NCBI RefSeq assembly: GCF_050436995.1
Contig: NC_134760.1
Coordinates: forward strand, 12,418,001-12,482,000
From: Anticarsia gemmatalis
Taxonomy: Eukaryota > Arthropoda > Insecta > Lepidoptera > Erebidae
DNA: 64,000 nt
Reading direction: 5' to 3'
Part shown: one piece after another, positions 9,922-20,000 of the stretch
Numbering within the stretch: the stretch's first letter is position 1
How the letters are laid out: each line of letters begins with the position of its first letter
Translations under genes and position numbers: made by a program
Notes under the pieces: generated by a model
What the model was told of the DNA's origin: nothing
The model's database searches: none
The model's input: the letters and a program-made list of their open reading frames with translations, nothing else

Positions 9922-9957
9922 TTACCACAGTAACATCAATATGTTCAGGAGCTGCAT
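9922..9957 (-). CDS. Leader exon: 11-codon uORF that becomes the env/sORF signal peptide
   Basis: A minus-strand ATG at 9957-9955 opens 10 complete codons plus 2 nt, strongly hydrophobic (Leu, Met, Ile), up to a consensus donor G|GTAAGT at 9926/9925. In unspliced RNA the frame reads one more codon and stops at TAA (9924-9922), formed by the donor itself, about 127 nt before the gag ATG. If spliced, the two leftover bases fit the phase of both downstream acceptors (4460 and 4660), so this peptide would start a secreted or membrane protein. Env made from a spliced RNA is established for insect errantiviruses. The exact exon is read from this sequence and inferred. Confidence 0.75.
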   Translation of the reverse strand: MQLLNILMLLW

Positions 9958-10046
9958 GTTCGGCGAAAACTGTTAAAAGCCGTCGGCTACCACACGATGA
10001 CTGGGCGATGCTGTCCCTACGTGCGTTTCGTCTTCACAATTGCAGT

Positions 10047-10064
10047 ATCCTACCGACTGCGCCA
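10047..10064 (-). other. Primer-binding site, tRNA-Ser type
   Basis: On the minus strand TGGCGCAGTCGG follows the 5' LTR after a 4-nt gap. Its complement ends CGACTGCGCCA, which fits the acceptor end (stem CGACTGC, discriminator G, CCA) of an insect serine tRNA. Complementarity continues plausibly into the T arm for about 18 nt. The tRNA assignment comes from knowledge of the serine tRNA acceptor stem and was not checked against a tRNA set. Confidence 0.75.
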
Positions 10065-10068
10065 AATT

Positions 10069-10557
10069 TGTTATGAGGCGAATGGCAAACTCACTTTAAA
10101 AGAATAAAACTTTATTTATTACACTTAGAAATAATATATGAGTTATGAATTAACACTGATTTACGACTAAGATTTGGAATTGATTTAGAACTAACTATGT
10201 TTAGAACTAACTATGAACTAACTTAACTATGAACTAACTTAACTATGAACTAACTTAACTATGAACTATGAACTGAATGTTCGTACATCGAGGACGAGCT
10301 TATATACTAATACAATATGTGAAACGTTAACTTATTAGCTAATGGTTTTAGGGCTAAAGTAAATATGATAAGCGAGTCCTGAGAAAAGACAATAACAAAG
10401 TGATTAGTAATTATAGTAAACAGGATACATTAAGATGTTTTGATTTAGATGATGTTAAAATATGAGGACTTTATAGTTATATACTAGGTTACAAGGATTT
10501 ATGTATTAATATGTCTTATGTAATACTACAATGTATGACTTATATGCTATTATAACA
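10069..10557 (-). repeat. 5' LTR of the errantivirus (489 bp)
   Basis: This is the upstream LTR in element orientation. It is preceded by genomic ATAA and followed, after 4 nt, by the primer-binding site. It contains the promoter motifs described separately and three copies of a 16-bp tandem unit near 10210-10265, downstream of the predicted start (R/U5). Confidence 0.95.
10272..10306 (-). promoter_or_regulatory. LTR core promoter: TATA box and initiator
   Basis: On the minus strand a TATATAAG box (10306-10299) is followed by TCAGT, the arthropod initiator, at 10276-10272. The initiator A is at 10274, 32 nt from the first base of the TATA box, which is the expected spacing. The start near 10274 is inferred. 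The equivalent motif is present in the 3' LTR. Confidence 0.7.
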
Positions 10558-10561
10558 ATAA
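10558..10561. repeat. Target-site duplication, right copy (ATAA)
   Basis: It matches the ATAA at 2061-2064 and marks the right-hand integration junction. Confidence 0.9.
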
Positions 10562-13518
10562 TAACCACACCCTTTGCATACCGAGCCACAATGGCGTAAT
10601 ATCAAAAAATCAAAATGTATGATGCAATTTAATCCATTATCGAAAACCTGACGAAGAAAAAAAAACGAACAAAGAACCTCGCCTTTCGATGTTTAGAGCG
10701 AGAGGGCTGTATCTCTATCCCTTTCGGTTAAAAAGGGGCTAAATTATGACGTAATCATACGAACACCCCTGTAGAACCAAACCAAAATTGCTTCATGGCC
10801 CTTATGTTAAATACATAAGGGTGGTTTTCCAATGGGAGAACATCTTTAAAGGCATGATGAAACCATAGGGAGCTTTTACGGAGACTAGATAATAATAATT
10901 CGCATTCGTTTGAGTTATTTATTGGTATGAAAGGGTATGATTTATGATCAATCAAAGGTCTTGTTTGCGATTATACAGTGCAGCTGACATAACTGGAAAT
11001 ATAAATAAGCATTACCAATTAAAATCCTTTTTATGAAATATAAAAAGTTTAGTATCCAAGGGCACTGTCGTTCATGCAAATTTGATTAAGTTCACTCGTA
11101 CAATCTCAGTTTTCGATCCAACTAAAAACTCTACACTTCTGTCTCACTTTAACGGCTAAACAGCTGAGCCCATTTCGTCGAAATTACACCCCCGGATACA
11201 CACATATTTAACTTTTAAACCCATAAATAACTACGCAAGCAAAACCATGGTAAAACGTACGTACATTATTTTAACATCATATAGGTAGCAAACACTACAA
11301 GCACTACATAAAGGAGAATTGACTTCGTTCTGTGCATCGCGTTTCACTATACAACAAACAGTTCCATACAAAGACGAATTCCTCTCCAAAATGACTTGTA
11401 AAGTGCAATATTAACTCATCCTTTTATAACAGAATTTCGAGTATCTGTTTCATGCTTTTGAAAGAACAGGAAGTGTACAATTTAGCACCGTGCTTTGTGG
11501 CATAGCATGATAAGTGTCTGAGGAAGTGGTTTGTGCGTGCCAAAATATGCAGTTTAAAGGGACAGAGTTGCCTTGCTAGATTTGTAGATAAACGAAATTA
11601 GGTTGGTAAGGTGAGTAGCATACAAGTGACACCGGAATTCGAACCCTGTATTTGTCTTTTGTACTTAATTTACTACACTTGTAAGCTAACCAGTTGGTTC
11701 GTGGGTCTGTTTGCGTGTTATTTGGTTAGGGGGTTGATTTTAAAAAGCTTATGCTTATGATGATTCTCTGGTCTCGTGATTTTATGTATGTATGTATGTA
11801 TGTAAATTGCTCATATTGCTGTCCAAGACTTCAACGACGTTACATATTTTTGCCAAATTTCAAGAAAATCTGTTCAACGGTTTAGTCGAGAAGAAATTCA
11901 GAAAAAAATTCGCATTCATATAGCAGTATGAATTAAATGCAGTTGGCTATAAAAGACTTGAAAAAAAGTAAAATATATTTCTTATTACTATTGTGAACAA
12001 AGGCTTTTATATTTTAATTTACTTTGCAGTTTGGAAAAGTTTTGTTAAACCAAACTTGGCAGTCCAAATATAATTTTATGATTTTAATTTCTTTGCAAGT
12101 GCTATAGTAGTAGAGAAATAAGCATATTTTTTATTTTTGTCATCAATTTAAATGAATACATTTTGATTTTTTTTTTGCATTTGGTTGTGTATCGCGACGT
12201 CTTGAATTCAATTCCCGAGCGGATTCAAGCGTTATGGAGTTATTTTTTTAAAAGTATACTATAGTAGTTTTACATTCAAATTTGAAGTTTTGATAGTAAC
12301 CTGTGATTTAGTTACAAAACTAGTTTTTAGTAAAGATCTCACCCACTATTACAGAGGACCTGTAAATTAATATTAATTAACGACAAAAATAGAATCAATT
12401 TCTATACACCTCTGCTTAGCTTATATTTTCGAGTATAACAGACGAATTTGAAAAAATGTTTTAGTTTTTTTATTATCATTCAAAGAAATATCTTTTGATT
12501 TATTCTTGAATTGTTTTATTATTTCATATTAAAGTTTCATAACATCAAATGCTATTAGTTTAACAACTATACGTATAATAAAGGATGTCATTATTATTAT
12601 GAGACAATCAAGTCATTTCGCTTTCATGTTTTATTGAGCTATTACATCTTGTTCTACCATTTAATGATCATCATTTTGTTAGAAAAATAATAAAAGTTCT
12701 TTTGTGGGTTTTGTGAAAGATTTCATTATTTTCGTTTTTGTGAAAATGTAGATAATTTATTATATGTAAGTTCAGTGAACGTAAGGGAAAACAAATTTAA
12801 ATAATAATATTTAGTATTTGTCTTAGAGGGACATAAGTTCAAATCCTATCGTTTGACATTCTTTTCGTGCGTTTCAGACCTTACTTTGAGTGCCAAGGTT
12901 GCTTTTATGTAAAATTTTAATTACTAACCCATTTTTTCCCGTTATTTTGCAAACAATAAATGTTTTCTCTCCACCAATAATCACGATTTTCAGCAAGTTT
13001 TGTGATATAGTATAAAACTCGGAGTCTTTCTGTCAAAACTATTTTCTATATTTCATAAATAAGGCAATTTAGATTCAATCATATTATAATTGTTAATAAT
13101 ATGTTACATCATTAAATTGTTAGTTAAACTATATTTATTCAATTTAATTGACAACTGCAATAGCCAGGCTACTAGGCTAGTTCATTATAATTGCATCTTA
13201 TATCAAAACACCATGAATCACCATATTATCTGTCATCCTCTCTTATATAAAACCTATTTACCACAGAACGGTACATATATATTTACCGGCGGTCACGACG
13301 TGGGCCGTACCATTACGCCGGCAAGGTTTATGGGACGAGTTGAGATAACCGCCTGGTTTTTGTGATGCACGAGAGTTATACCACGAGTTATGTATGTATG
13401 TTTGTGAAGCGATAACTGTCTGATTTATAATTGTTTTTGGATGTTGAATAAAGGGTTTTATATGTATAGACCGAAACATCCGTATATTTTATATAATATT
13501 TTATGTTATATATAAACA
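10562..13518. other. Non-coding stretch right of the errantivirus
   Basis: No gene recognised. It holds a decayed copy of the 'GGTCTC...GTGATTTTATGTATG' repeat with a TATG run (11762-11806). After it comes a LINE 3'-region-like sequence (about 11810-11935) with the wording 'CCAAATTTCAAGAAAATCTG' that is common in Lepidoptera. A poorly preserved GTAT-rich repeat lies near 13385-13400. The short frames here have no domain signature. Confidence 0.5.
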
Positions 13519-13648
13519 AGGGTAAGGGTTGCCGGAGTCCGATGGATGAGGGCGGCCCAGGACCGGTCCTATTGGCGCTCGATGGGGGAGGCCTTTGTCC
13601 AGCAGTGGACGATTCCCGGCTGAGATGATGATGATGATGATGATGATG
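13519..13648 (+). pseudogene. 5'-truncated RTE-like LINE: RT C-terminus and 3' tail
   Basis: An open frame from 13528 to TGA at 13621-13623 reads as the end of an RTE-type reverse transcriptase polyprotein, with the motif D-R-x-x-W-R-S-M-G-E-A-F-V-Q-Q-W near its C terminus. It is followed directly by a GAT/ATG microsatellite (13621-13648), the usual 3' tail of such elements in moths. Upstream coding sequence is absent, as expected for 5' truncation on insertion. The family name is from general knowledge and was not compared with a library. Confidence 0.8.
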
Positions 13649-16600
13649 TTATATATAGGACACTTCTCTGTATTCCGAGCTTTGTTAAGATTGTAAACAC
13701 CTAAATAAATTAAGTAAGAATCGGACTGAAAGGATAAGGGTCTACCGCTCTCTGTTATTCTAAAACTACCAACATTTTACATATTTTTTTGTATATAATA
13801 AATTAACTGTAAATACAGACAAAGCCACGGATCAAGCTAGTATATAAAATATGTTAAATAATCCGTGTGGGTGTATTATAGGAGCCACGGCGGCCATGAC
13901 AGTAATGGCGCGTTTTTTCTCCATTTGTCTATGGTGCGGGCCGTCAGCGCGTGCTCTATGGTTTTCGCCATTGTTTCACGCAGAGAAAGTTTTTTGTTAC
14001 GGTTAGCTTTAACAATGGCGTTCTGTTTGTTTTTTATTTTTATTATGATATACATTTAGATGTGTAGATTAATATATGGAAATTGTAATGTTGGACAATG
14101 ATGGACAATTTCACGAAAAATTATCCGATGTCTAAAAATTCTTGTATATTATGTTTATATGAAAAAGGAGTTTCCTAACTACTAAATTAGAGCATAATAT
14201 AGAACATAATAAATATTATCTCGATAATTCCTAAGCTACTAAATGAGACTATATCATCTTTAGCACTTGTCAAGTCTATATTACTTTAATCAAATGCTAG
14301 TTTTTCAAAACCTGTCAGGTATTGTCGCGGCATCACCAGAACATTATTCATATCTTTTAAAGACAATATTATGATCCTGTAAAAGGGATTTGAATCAACA
14401 AGGGGGCACTTTAAACTTATACATTGTGTATGTATAACTTTAAAGTTCTTAAGAAAAAATACAAAATAGACACCTCAAATAGTAAAACATGTATCTCAAA
14501 GAAGCTTGCAAACAGTGTTCCAAGGCTGTAAAACCTAGTAGCTCTACAATCAGTAAGTACAGTTTGAAAACATTTTGTTTACAAATCGCCTAGATCTCCT
14601 CGGCGTGGTGTAGTGTGGTGGTGGTAGTGTGGTGGTGGTGGTGGCTATCTAGCCGGTTGTTTAGATGCACTGATAGCTACCGGTTCTGAATTACGAACCG
14701 GCTTTAAACTCACATACACGTTAGAGCATTTGCTTATGATCAAATGTTTGTTCTTATTTGTCTTTTAACGAAAGTGGACTTTGAGAATAGTTCTTATAAT
14801 GGTTATTTAAATCGAATGTAAGTCACAAATCCAAATTTAAGAGGAAGAGAAAAAGTGTTTATCTATTTTACGAGAGTTTTCAATCAGTCACATCACGTAA
14901 CTTTAACGAGAACATTACGACATTCCGGTTGCAAAGATTCAGCCTATAGATTCACAAACACTCTGAACAGGGAATTGAAGCTGCTGCATTAGTAGCCATA
15001 ACAAATAGTAACCAAACCAAACATTTGTTTAGCAAAAGCCATAGTAATAAACACAAGCGTCCAGCATTCGAGCATTCGCCAGTTATATCATAACATCTCC
15101 AATGTGTATGCACCTTATAGAGGCCGGTTTGAACAGGTTCACAACTAAGTATCGATGTGGCTCCGAGTTAGAGAGTTTGTACAAAAAACATATTAAATAG
15201 AGTCGCTTTTTTACTTGCACTCGTAAAATATATGTTGTTCAATATACTAGTTACTAGTCGATTGCTACTGGTTTTCAAATAGTTGATGGTCGGTTTTGAA
15301 ACGCTTTTTGGAGTATCGGAGTTTTGTAGATTTTATAGATTGATTCTATTTAGTTTTAATAGCAATAAAAGAGTATTTGCTTGTATGTAGACTTTTATAT
15401 AATAAATGTGTCATATTACAGTAATTTTAGAGCGTATCGATTTGTCATCGCAAAGGACTTATCTAGGTACTTTGAGAGGGGAACTTTAATAGACTAAAGG
15501 AAAAATAATTGAAAAGATCGCGAATCTTTGGTAAACAACTAATTGTTGACTATTTTTAAAATGTTATTTTCTACCAAGAAAGTAAGCTCTTTACTAGAAT
15601 ATTCTTAATCCGAAAGTCTTGCTCTTCGTGACACAGTTTCAGGAATTTTATAAAATTTTACATTGAGGTAGTAGTCGATATAGAGACAAAAATAGCAATC
15701 ATAGCATACACTTCTTATTTTACGCAACCGAAGCCGCGTGGTTCAGCTAGTATGAAATATAAACAGTAGCGGGCTTACAAAACCTGTAGGCGTTGCTACC
15801 GGCGCGGGCGGCGCGGGCGGCGCAGGACGCAACTACACTGCGCTTGCGCACCTCGACTGGTTCTAAGGGAAGTTGCACTTGTATGTATGTATGTTTGTAT
15901 GTGTATGTAACACACAGGTTGTACGGACTGGGAGATAAGGATGGATGGAGCAGAAGAGTTGTAGATAACTTTCTGAGTTAAAAATTTCGGTTTTAATATT
16001 TTAGTATTAAGTTTGTATCCATACAACTAAGCATTTCTTAAAGCATAGTACGCCAATGATATGTGCTATGATGTCTGGTTTCAAAGTCATTTGACTAATA
16101 TTTCTTTTATGTGACTTCGACAGAAGCTAAATTTATACTTTCAAAGCACTGTCTCAAATTCGAATGACCAATTATATAGCTATACATATTTATTCTTGAA
16201 ATCCATTTTTATAAACTTTAAGCTCTACACGACTAATGATCGCCTATTCATACTTACTTATACACGTAATATCACGCCTGTCATCCCCCAAGGAGTAAGC
16301 AAAGGTATAATACTACCAAGTTTCGCCAATAACATGTCATTGTTACTGTACTGTAATACCATGTAATAGAGGGACAGCCTATTGATTATTATTAACAAAA
16401 CTAAACAGAAAACAACTAACTTTCCTTCTTTATATTAATGAGAGAGAGTGACGTACTCTCAACTCTTCACCCTTTCAAAGATCCATCAATGTACTTAATT
16501 CCTACAGTACATAAGCAGTAAAACAAAGCTTCCTCTCAGTTCACCCGACTGCTGATAACAATACAATTTACATACAAATGTACCACTGCTCACTCCCCTA

Positions 16601-16738
16601 GTGAGAGCACGTAATAGTATCACGTCAAGTTGGCAATAAACTACGATTGAGAAATACATCCAGTGTACTTAATATATTGCTTTATTTATTTCTTACTGTA
16701 CCTTTAACCCACAGTTTCTGAGGCACATTATCTATAAT
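13649..16738. other. Non-coding stretch with decayed repeats
   Basis: No gene recognised. It holds a GTGGTG-rich tract (about 14604-14643), a GC-rich 9-bp tandem (GGCGCGGGC-like, about 15799-15828) and a TGTATG run (about 15880-15907). Two fragments end in CTAGT after a G/C-rich arm (13805-13840 and 15721-15751). An inverted fragment of a 'cacgcc...cccc' lepidopteran repeat lies at about 16255-16345. Confidence 0.5.
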
Positions 16739-16926
16739 AATATTATAAAGCTGAACAGTTTGTTTGTTTTAACGCGCTAATCTCAGGAACTACTGGTACG
16801 ATTTGAAAAATCATCACGCTACGACCAATAGGAGCTGAGTACCAGTAAAAAATGTTACAAAAACGGGGAAAATTATGACCCATTCTCTCTTATGTGACGC
16901 AAACGAAGTTGCGCGAGTCAGCTAGT
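16739..16926 (+). mobile_element. Helitron-like fragment ending in CTAGT (tentative)
   Basis: This is a sequence of the type repeated many times in Lepidoptera, with 'aacgcgctaatctcaggaac' near its start and 'tgtgacgcaaacgaagttgc' near its end. It finishes CAGCTAG|T, with GCAA/TTGC able to form a short hairpin about 15 bp before the end. A terminal hairpin followed by CTRR-T is the Helitron signature. No coding capacity and no target duplication are visible, and a LINE tail is an alternative. Confidence 0.4.
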
Positions 16927-16933
16927 GCTCATG

Positions 16934-17056
16934 TATGCCCGGTTTCTGAGGCACATTTAGCGGTAGTTTATCTATTTAAACTGTTTTTTTTTATGTGAGT
17001 TTAAACGCTATTGAATAGATGAACTACCGCTAAATATGTCTCAGAAACTGGGCATA
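16934..17056. mobile_element. TA-flanked MITE, family 1, copy 1 (hairpin)
   Basis: A 123-bp foldback whose ends, TATGCCCGGTTTCTGAGG and its near-complement CTCAGAAACTGGGCATA, are flanked by TA. The arms of about 45 bp include 'TTTAGCGGTAGTT'. A second copy lies at 58173-58290. The TA flanks suggest mobilisation by a Tc1/mariner-type transposase. Confidence 0.8.
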
Positions 17057-20000
17057 AAAGTGGTTTTAACTCTCTTTCTGCCTGCCCTCGCAGGAATTGG
17101 CGTGATTTTATAAACGTATTTACGTGAATTAATATACATATGCTAGTTTTCTCCTCGTAACCGATAGTTCTGTATGACGAAATGTATGGAAATGAAAGAA
17201 ACAATAAAGGATGTATGAATAATAAAACTTGTAAGGATTACATCAACTTTCGTTCTTTGGTCTCTGCCTACCCTTATGGGATAGAGGCGTGATTTTATGT
17301 ATATAAGTAAAAGCTAATGTTCAGTTTCTTACATTTTCATAGGTTAGCAAATCAACTAATTTTTAGCGAACATGTAATATGCTTCAATAACATTTTTTAA
17401 CTATTTTTTCAAAAATCTTGCTAGTGTAGAGCCCCGGGTAGTAAATGCAAAGTTTAAGCATGAATAAATGATTTTACAGCTTATCCTAGCTTACGGAATA
17501 TAAAATTAGTTCGTAGAACCGGTCAGTCTAATTAATTACCTATACAAAAGATTTTCCTTTGCCTTTTTACAACTGAAATATCTGAACTAAGCTTGCTTTT
17601 AAGCCCTTTTTTACTGACTATTTCAAAGAGTAACTTATCGAACCGTAGCCTTTGATGAAAACATATGACTAGATGTATGGATGTGAATGAGGTAAGGGAA
17701 GTTTGTAAAGATAGTACCAAGTAGCATTCTTTGGTCTCTACCAAATCCATTGAGTAAAAGGCGTAATATTATCTAGATATTGTATTAAAACTAAACTGAA
17801 ATTTTGACTAAAATTAGGCCAGAGATATCAAAAACACTTTCTTTGTTATAATTTGAATACAAGTCGTAAAAGATCTCGGGCCTAAAACGTCGTAAGCGAC
17901 ACATGACGTAGTTATATAGTCCTAGTCAATTAGGAACTATACAGACAGTCTACACTACAGAGAGGCAGGTCATTGCACTTTGTGATAACTAGTGTACACA
18001 TAGCTTTAGCTTTTTATAAACTATTTTACTTAATATAAGACTGAAGGTATGATTTTTGTATCGCCAAATATTTTTGTAAAATAATTTTGATATTTAAATA
18101 CAATATTAACCATAAAAAATGTTTTAGTTTTCCAAGTTATCTGATGAAGTAAATATCGAGCCTTTTATAATTAAAATAAAACGTTTTATGCCCACAATAA
18201 ACTCTACCTAATCCGGTTAGATTAGAAAATGACCGAAATAAACTTCGGTATACAAAAATAAACTCATTTTTATTCAAAAGTTTGAACAAAGCTCTTTTAC
18301 AAGATACGACCTGTTCCAAAAATAACTCGAAATTTATTTTAAACTAAGTCACTTTGACATAAAATCTAGTTCGTATAATCCACTATTTCTATGTAAATGT
18401 ATATTTTAAGCCATTCTATAGATATCCCATCAAATTGATAACCCTTTGTTACGCCACGCCATAGAAAACACAAAGGAACCATAGCTCTACGCTCACACAA
18501 AGAAAATCCCATACATACAGCCATAAATCCATGGTAGAGCCCACATTTCTATAGAAACTAGACCCAAAGTTATGGAAAATGTATAAAAAAGACATAAAAC
18601 TTGAAGGTTTCAAACTAATAAGTAAATAGTAGGTACTTTCACGATGTATCGGCCAATCAATCGTGCTCGCTCGACTATCTCCGCTGCCGCTCGGCTAACT
18701 CCGCCACAGCTGACGCGAACTGTTGCTATGTGCACTTGCTGGGGGGCAATGCGGACATGTACGGTAGAAAGTGACGATTTTGTAATATTGTTTTTATGGG
18801 TAAATATTGGTTTGGTGCAGTGTCTTAAAGCGTCTCAAATTATGTGTGTTATTATTAGATGATTAAATTTTTTACACATAACTATCATTTTTTAGAAAAA
18901 TTATCAACACTACCGACTAAATCGCTTGTAAATAAGCCCATGTGTATATCAATCACATTCATCAGACTTATACATACAAAGAAACAGTCAAAACATCGAT
19001 TTATGGAACAAAGAAAAGCAGATTACACACAAATATGTCCTAAAAACTCGCCAGCAGCAGCGACTAAACGAGCCTACGTGACCGAAGCAGTGTACCGACG
19101 CACACAAGCGCAACTAACAGCTCATCGACACGAACAGGCACGCACACATGCGCAGTCGTGGTTAAGTCCCCTCGCGGCGACGAAACGACGAAAGCGACAG
19201 CGACCTTCACAAAGAAAAGAACACATCCGTCGTCCTTATGTCTTTCAAAATAGAGTCTATTTCCAAATTTCGTGTTCGATGTCGGTTAATATTGTACAGT
19301 ATTGAGTGAAGTAATAGCCCCGTTGCGCTAGCGAGTGCATTTATGGCAGCGATCGCGAGTTGCCAACCTTTTTTTGCTTTATTTTTTCTATTATTAATGT
19401 GGGAATAACTGTTACGGGGAGTTTAATAATACTTTGTATTAGCAAACGTTTTATTTGGTCGTATTATTGTTTGCAAACAGTATCTTTTTATATGTTTGTT
19501 GTTATCGGTTTAATCTTATCTTGGAGATAGCTGTTTTGGTTTAAAATCTATATTTGAATAGGTATTAAGTGAGTTGTGATAAGAAGCTATGTTGTTAAGT
19601 AAACAACTCTTTTAAAAGAGTTAGGCATGTACCTGTAAACAACCCATTTAGGAGTATTTTTGATATAATTAGAAACAATTTAAAAGTAAGCCAAATGTCA
19701 AGTTGTAATGCCAGTATTCATGTAAATGAAAAAGAACACACAGCTGATAACAATCTTATTAGACTATCTAAACTAGAAAAATTAAAATAATATAACATAC
19801 GAAACTACAAAAACATTTCGAATTCGTACCGTCTGTTCCAACGTTAAAACAGGAATTTTCCCAACATTTATCCTATTTACCAAAATGACTACAAAAAGAT
19901 AAAAGAAAAACTTTCTCTCTTAATTTACAAAGCGTAAAAACATATGAAACAAAACGAGAAACAAACAAATTATAATAAGTAGCGTACTCGAGTTTATTTG

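Larger units (their letters stand above)
2065..10557 (-). mobile_element. Complete errantivirus (Ty3/gypsy LTR retrotransposon with env)
   Basis: An 8.5-kb insertion bounded by LTRs that begin TGTTAT and end ATAACA, flanked on both sides by ATAA (2061-2064 and 10558-10561). Reading along the minus strand it holds: 5' LTR, tRNA-Ser-type primer-binding site, leader with a splice donor, gag, pol (protease, RT, RNase H, integrase), a small membrane ORF, env, polypurine tract and 3' LTR. The order PR-RT-RH-IN followed by an env with a furin site and fusion peptide is that of insect errantiviruses such as gypsy and TED. All three main frames are open, and the LTRs differ only by one 16-bp repeat unit and one small replacement, so the insertion looks young and possibly competent. 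Competence is inferred, not shown. Confidence 0.97.

Noticed and set aside
15664..15684. let-7-like word TGAGGTAGTAG
   Set aside because: Only the first 11 nt match, and no complementary arm lies within about 80 nt on either side, so no hairpin precursor is possible.
18859..19305. 148-codon open frame
   Set aside because: The composition is mixed, there is no domain or repeat homology that I recognise, and no splice or promoter context. It is most likely a chance frame.
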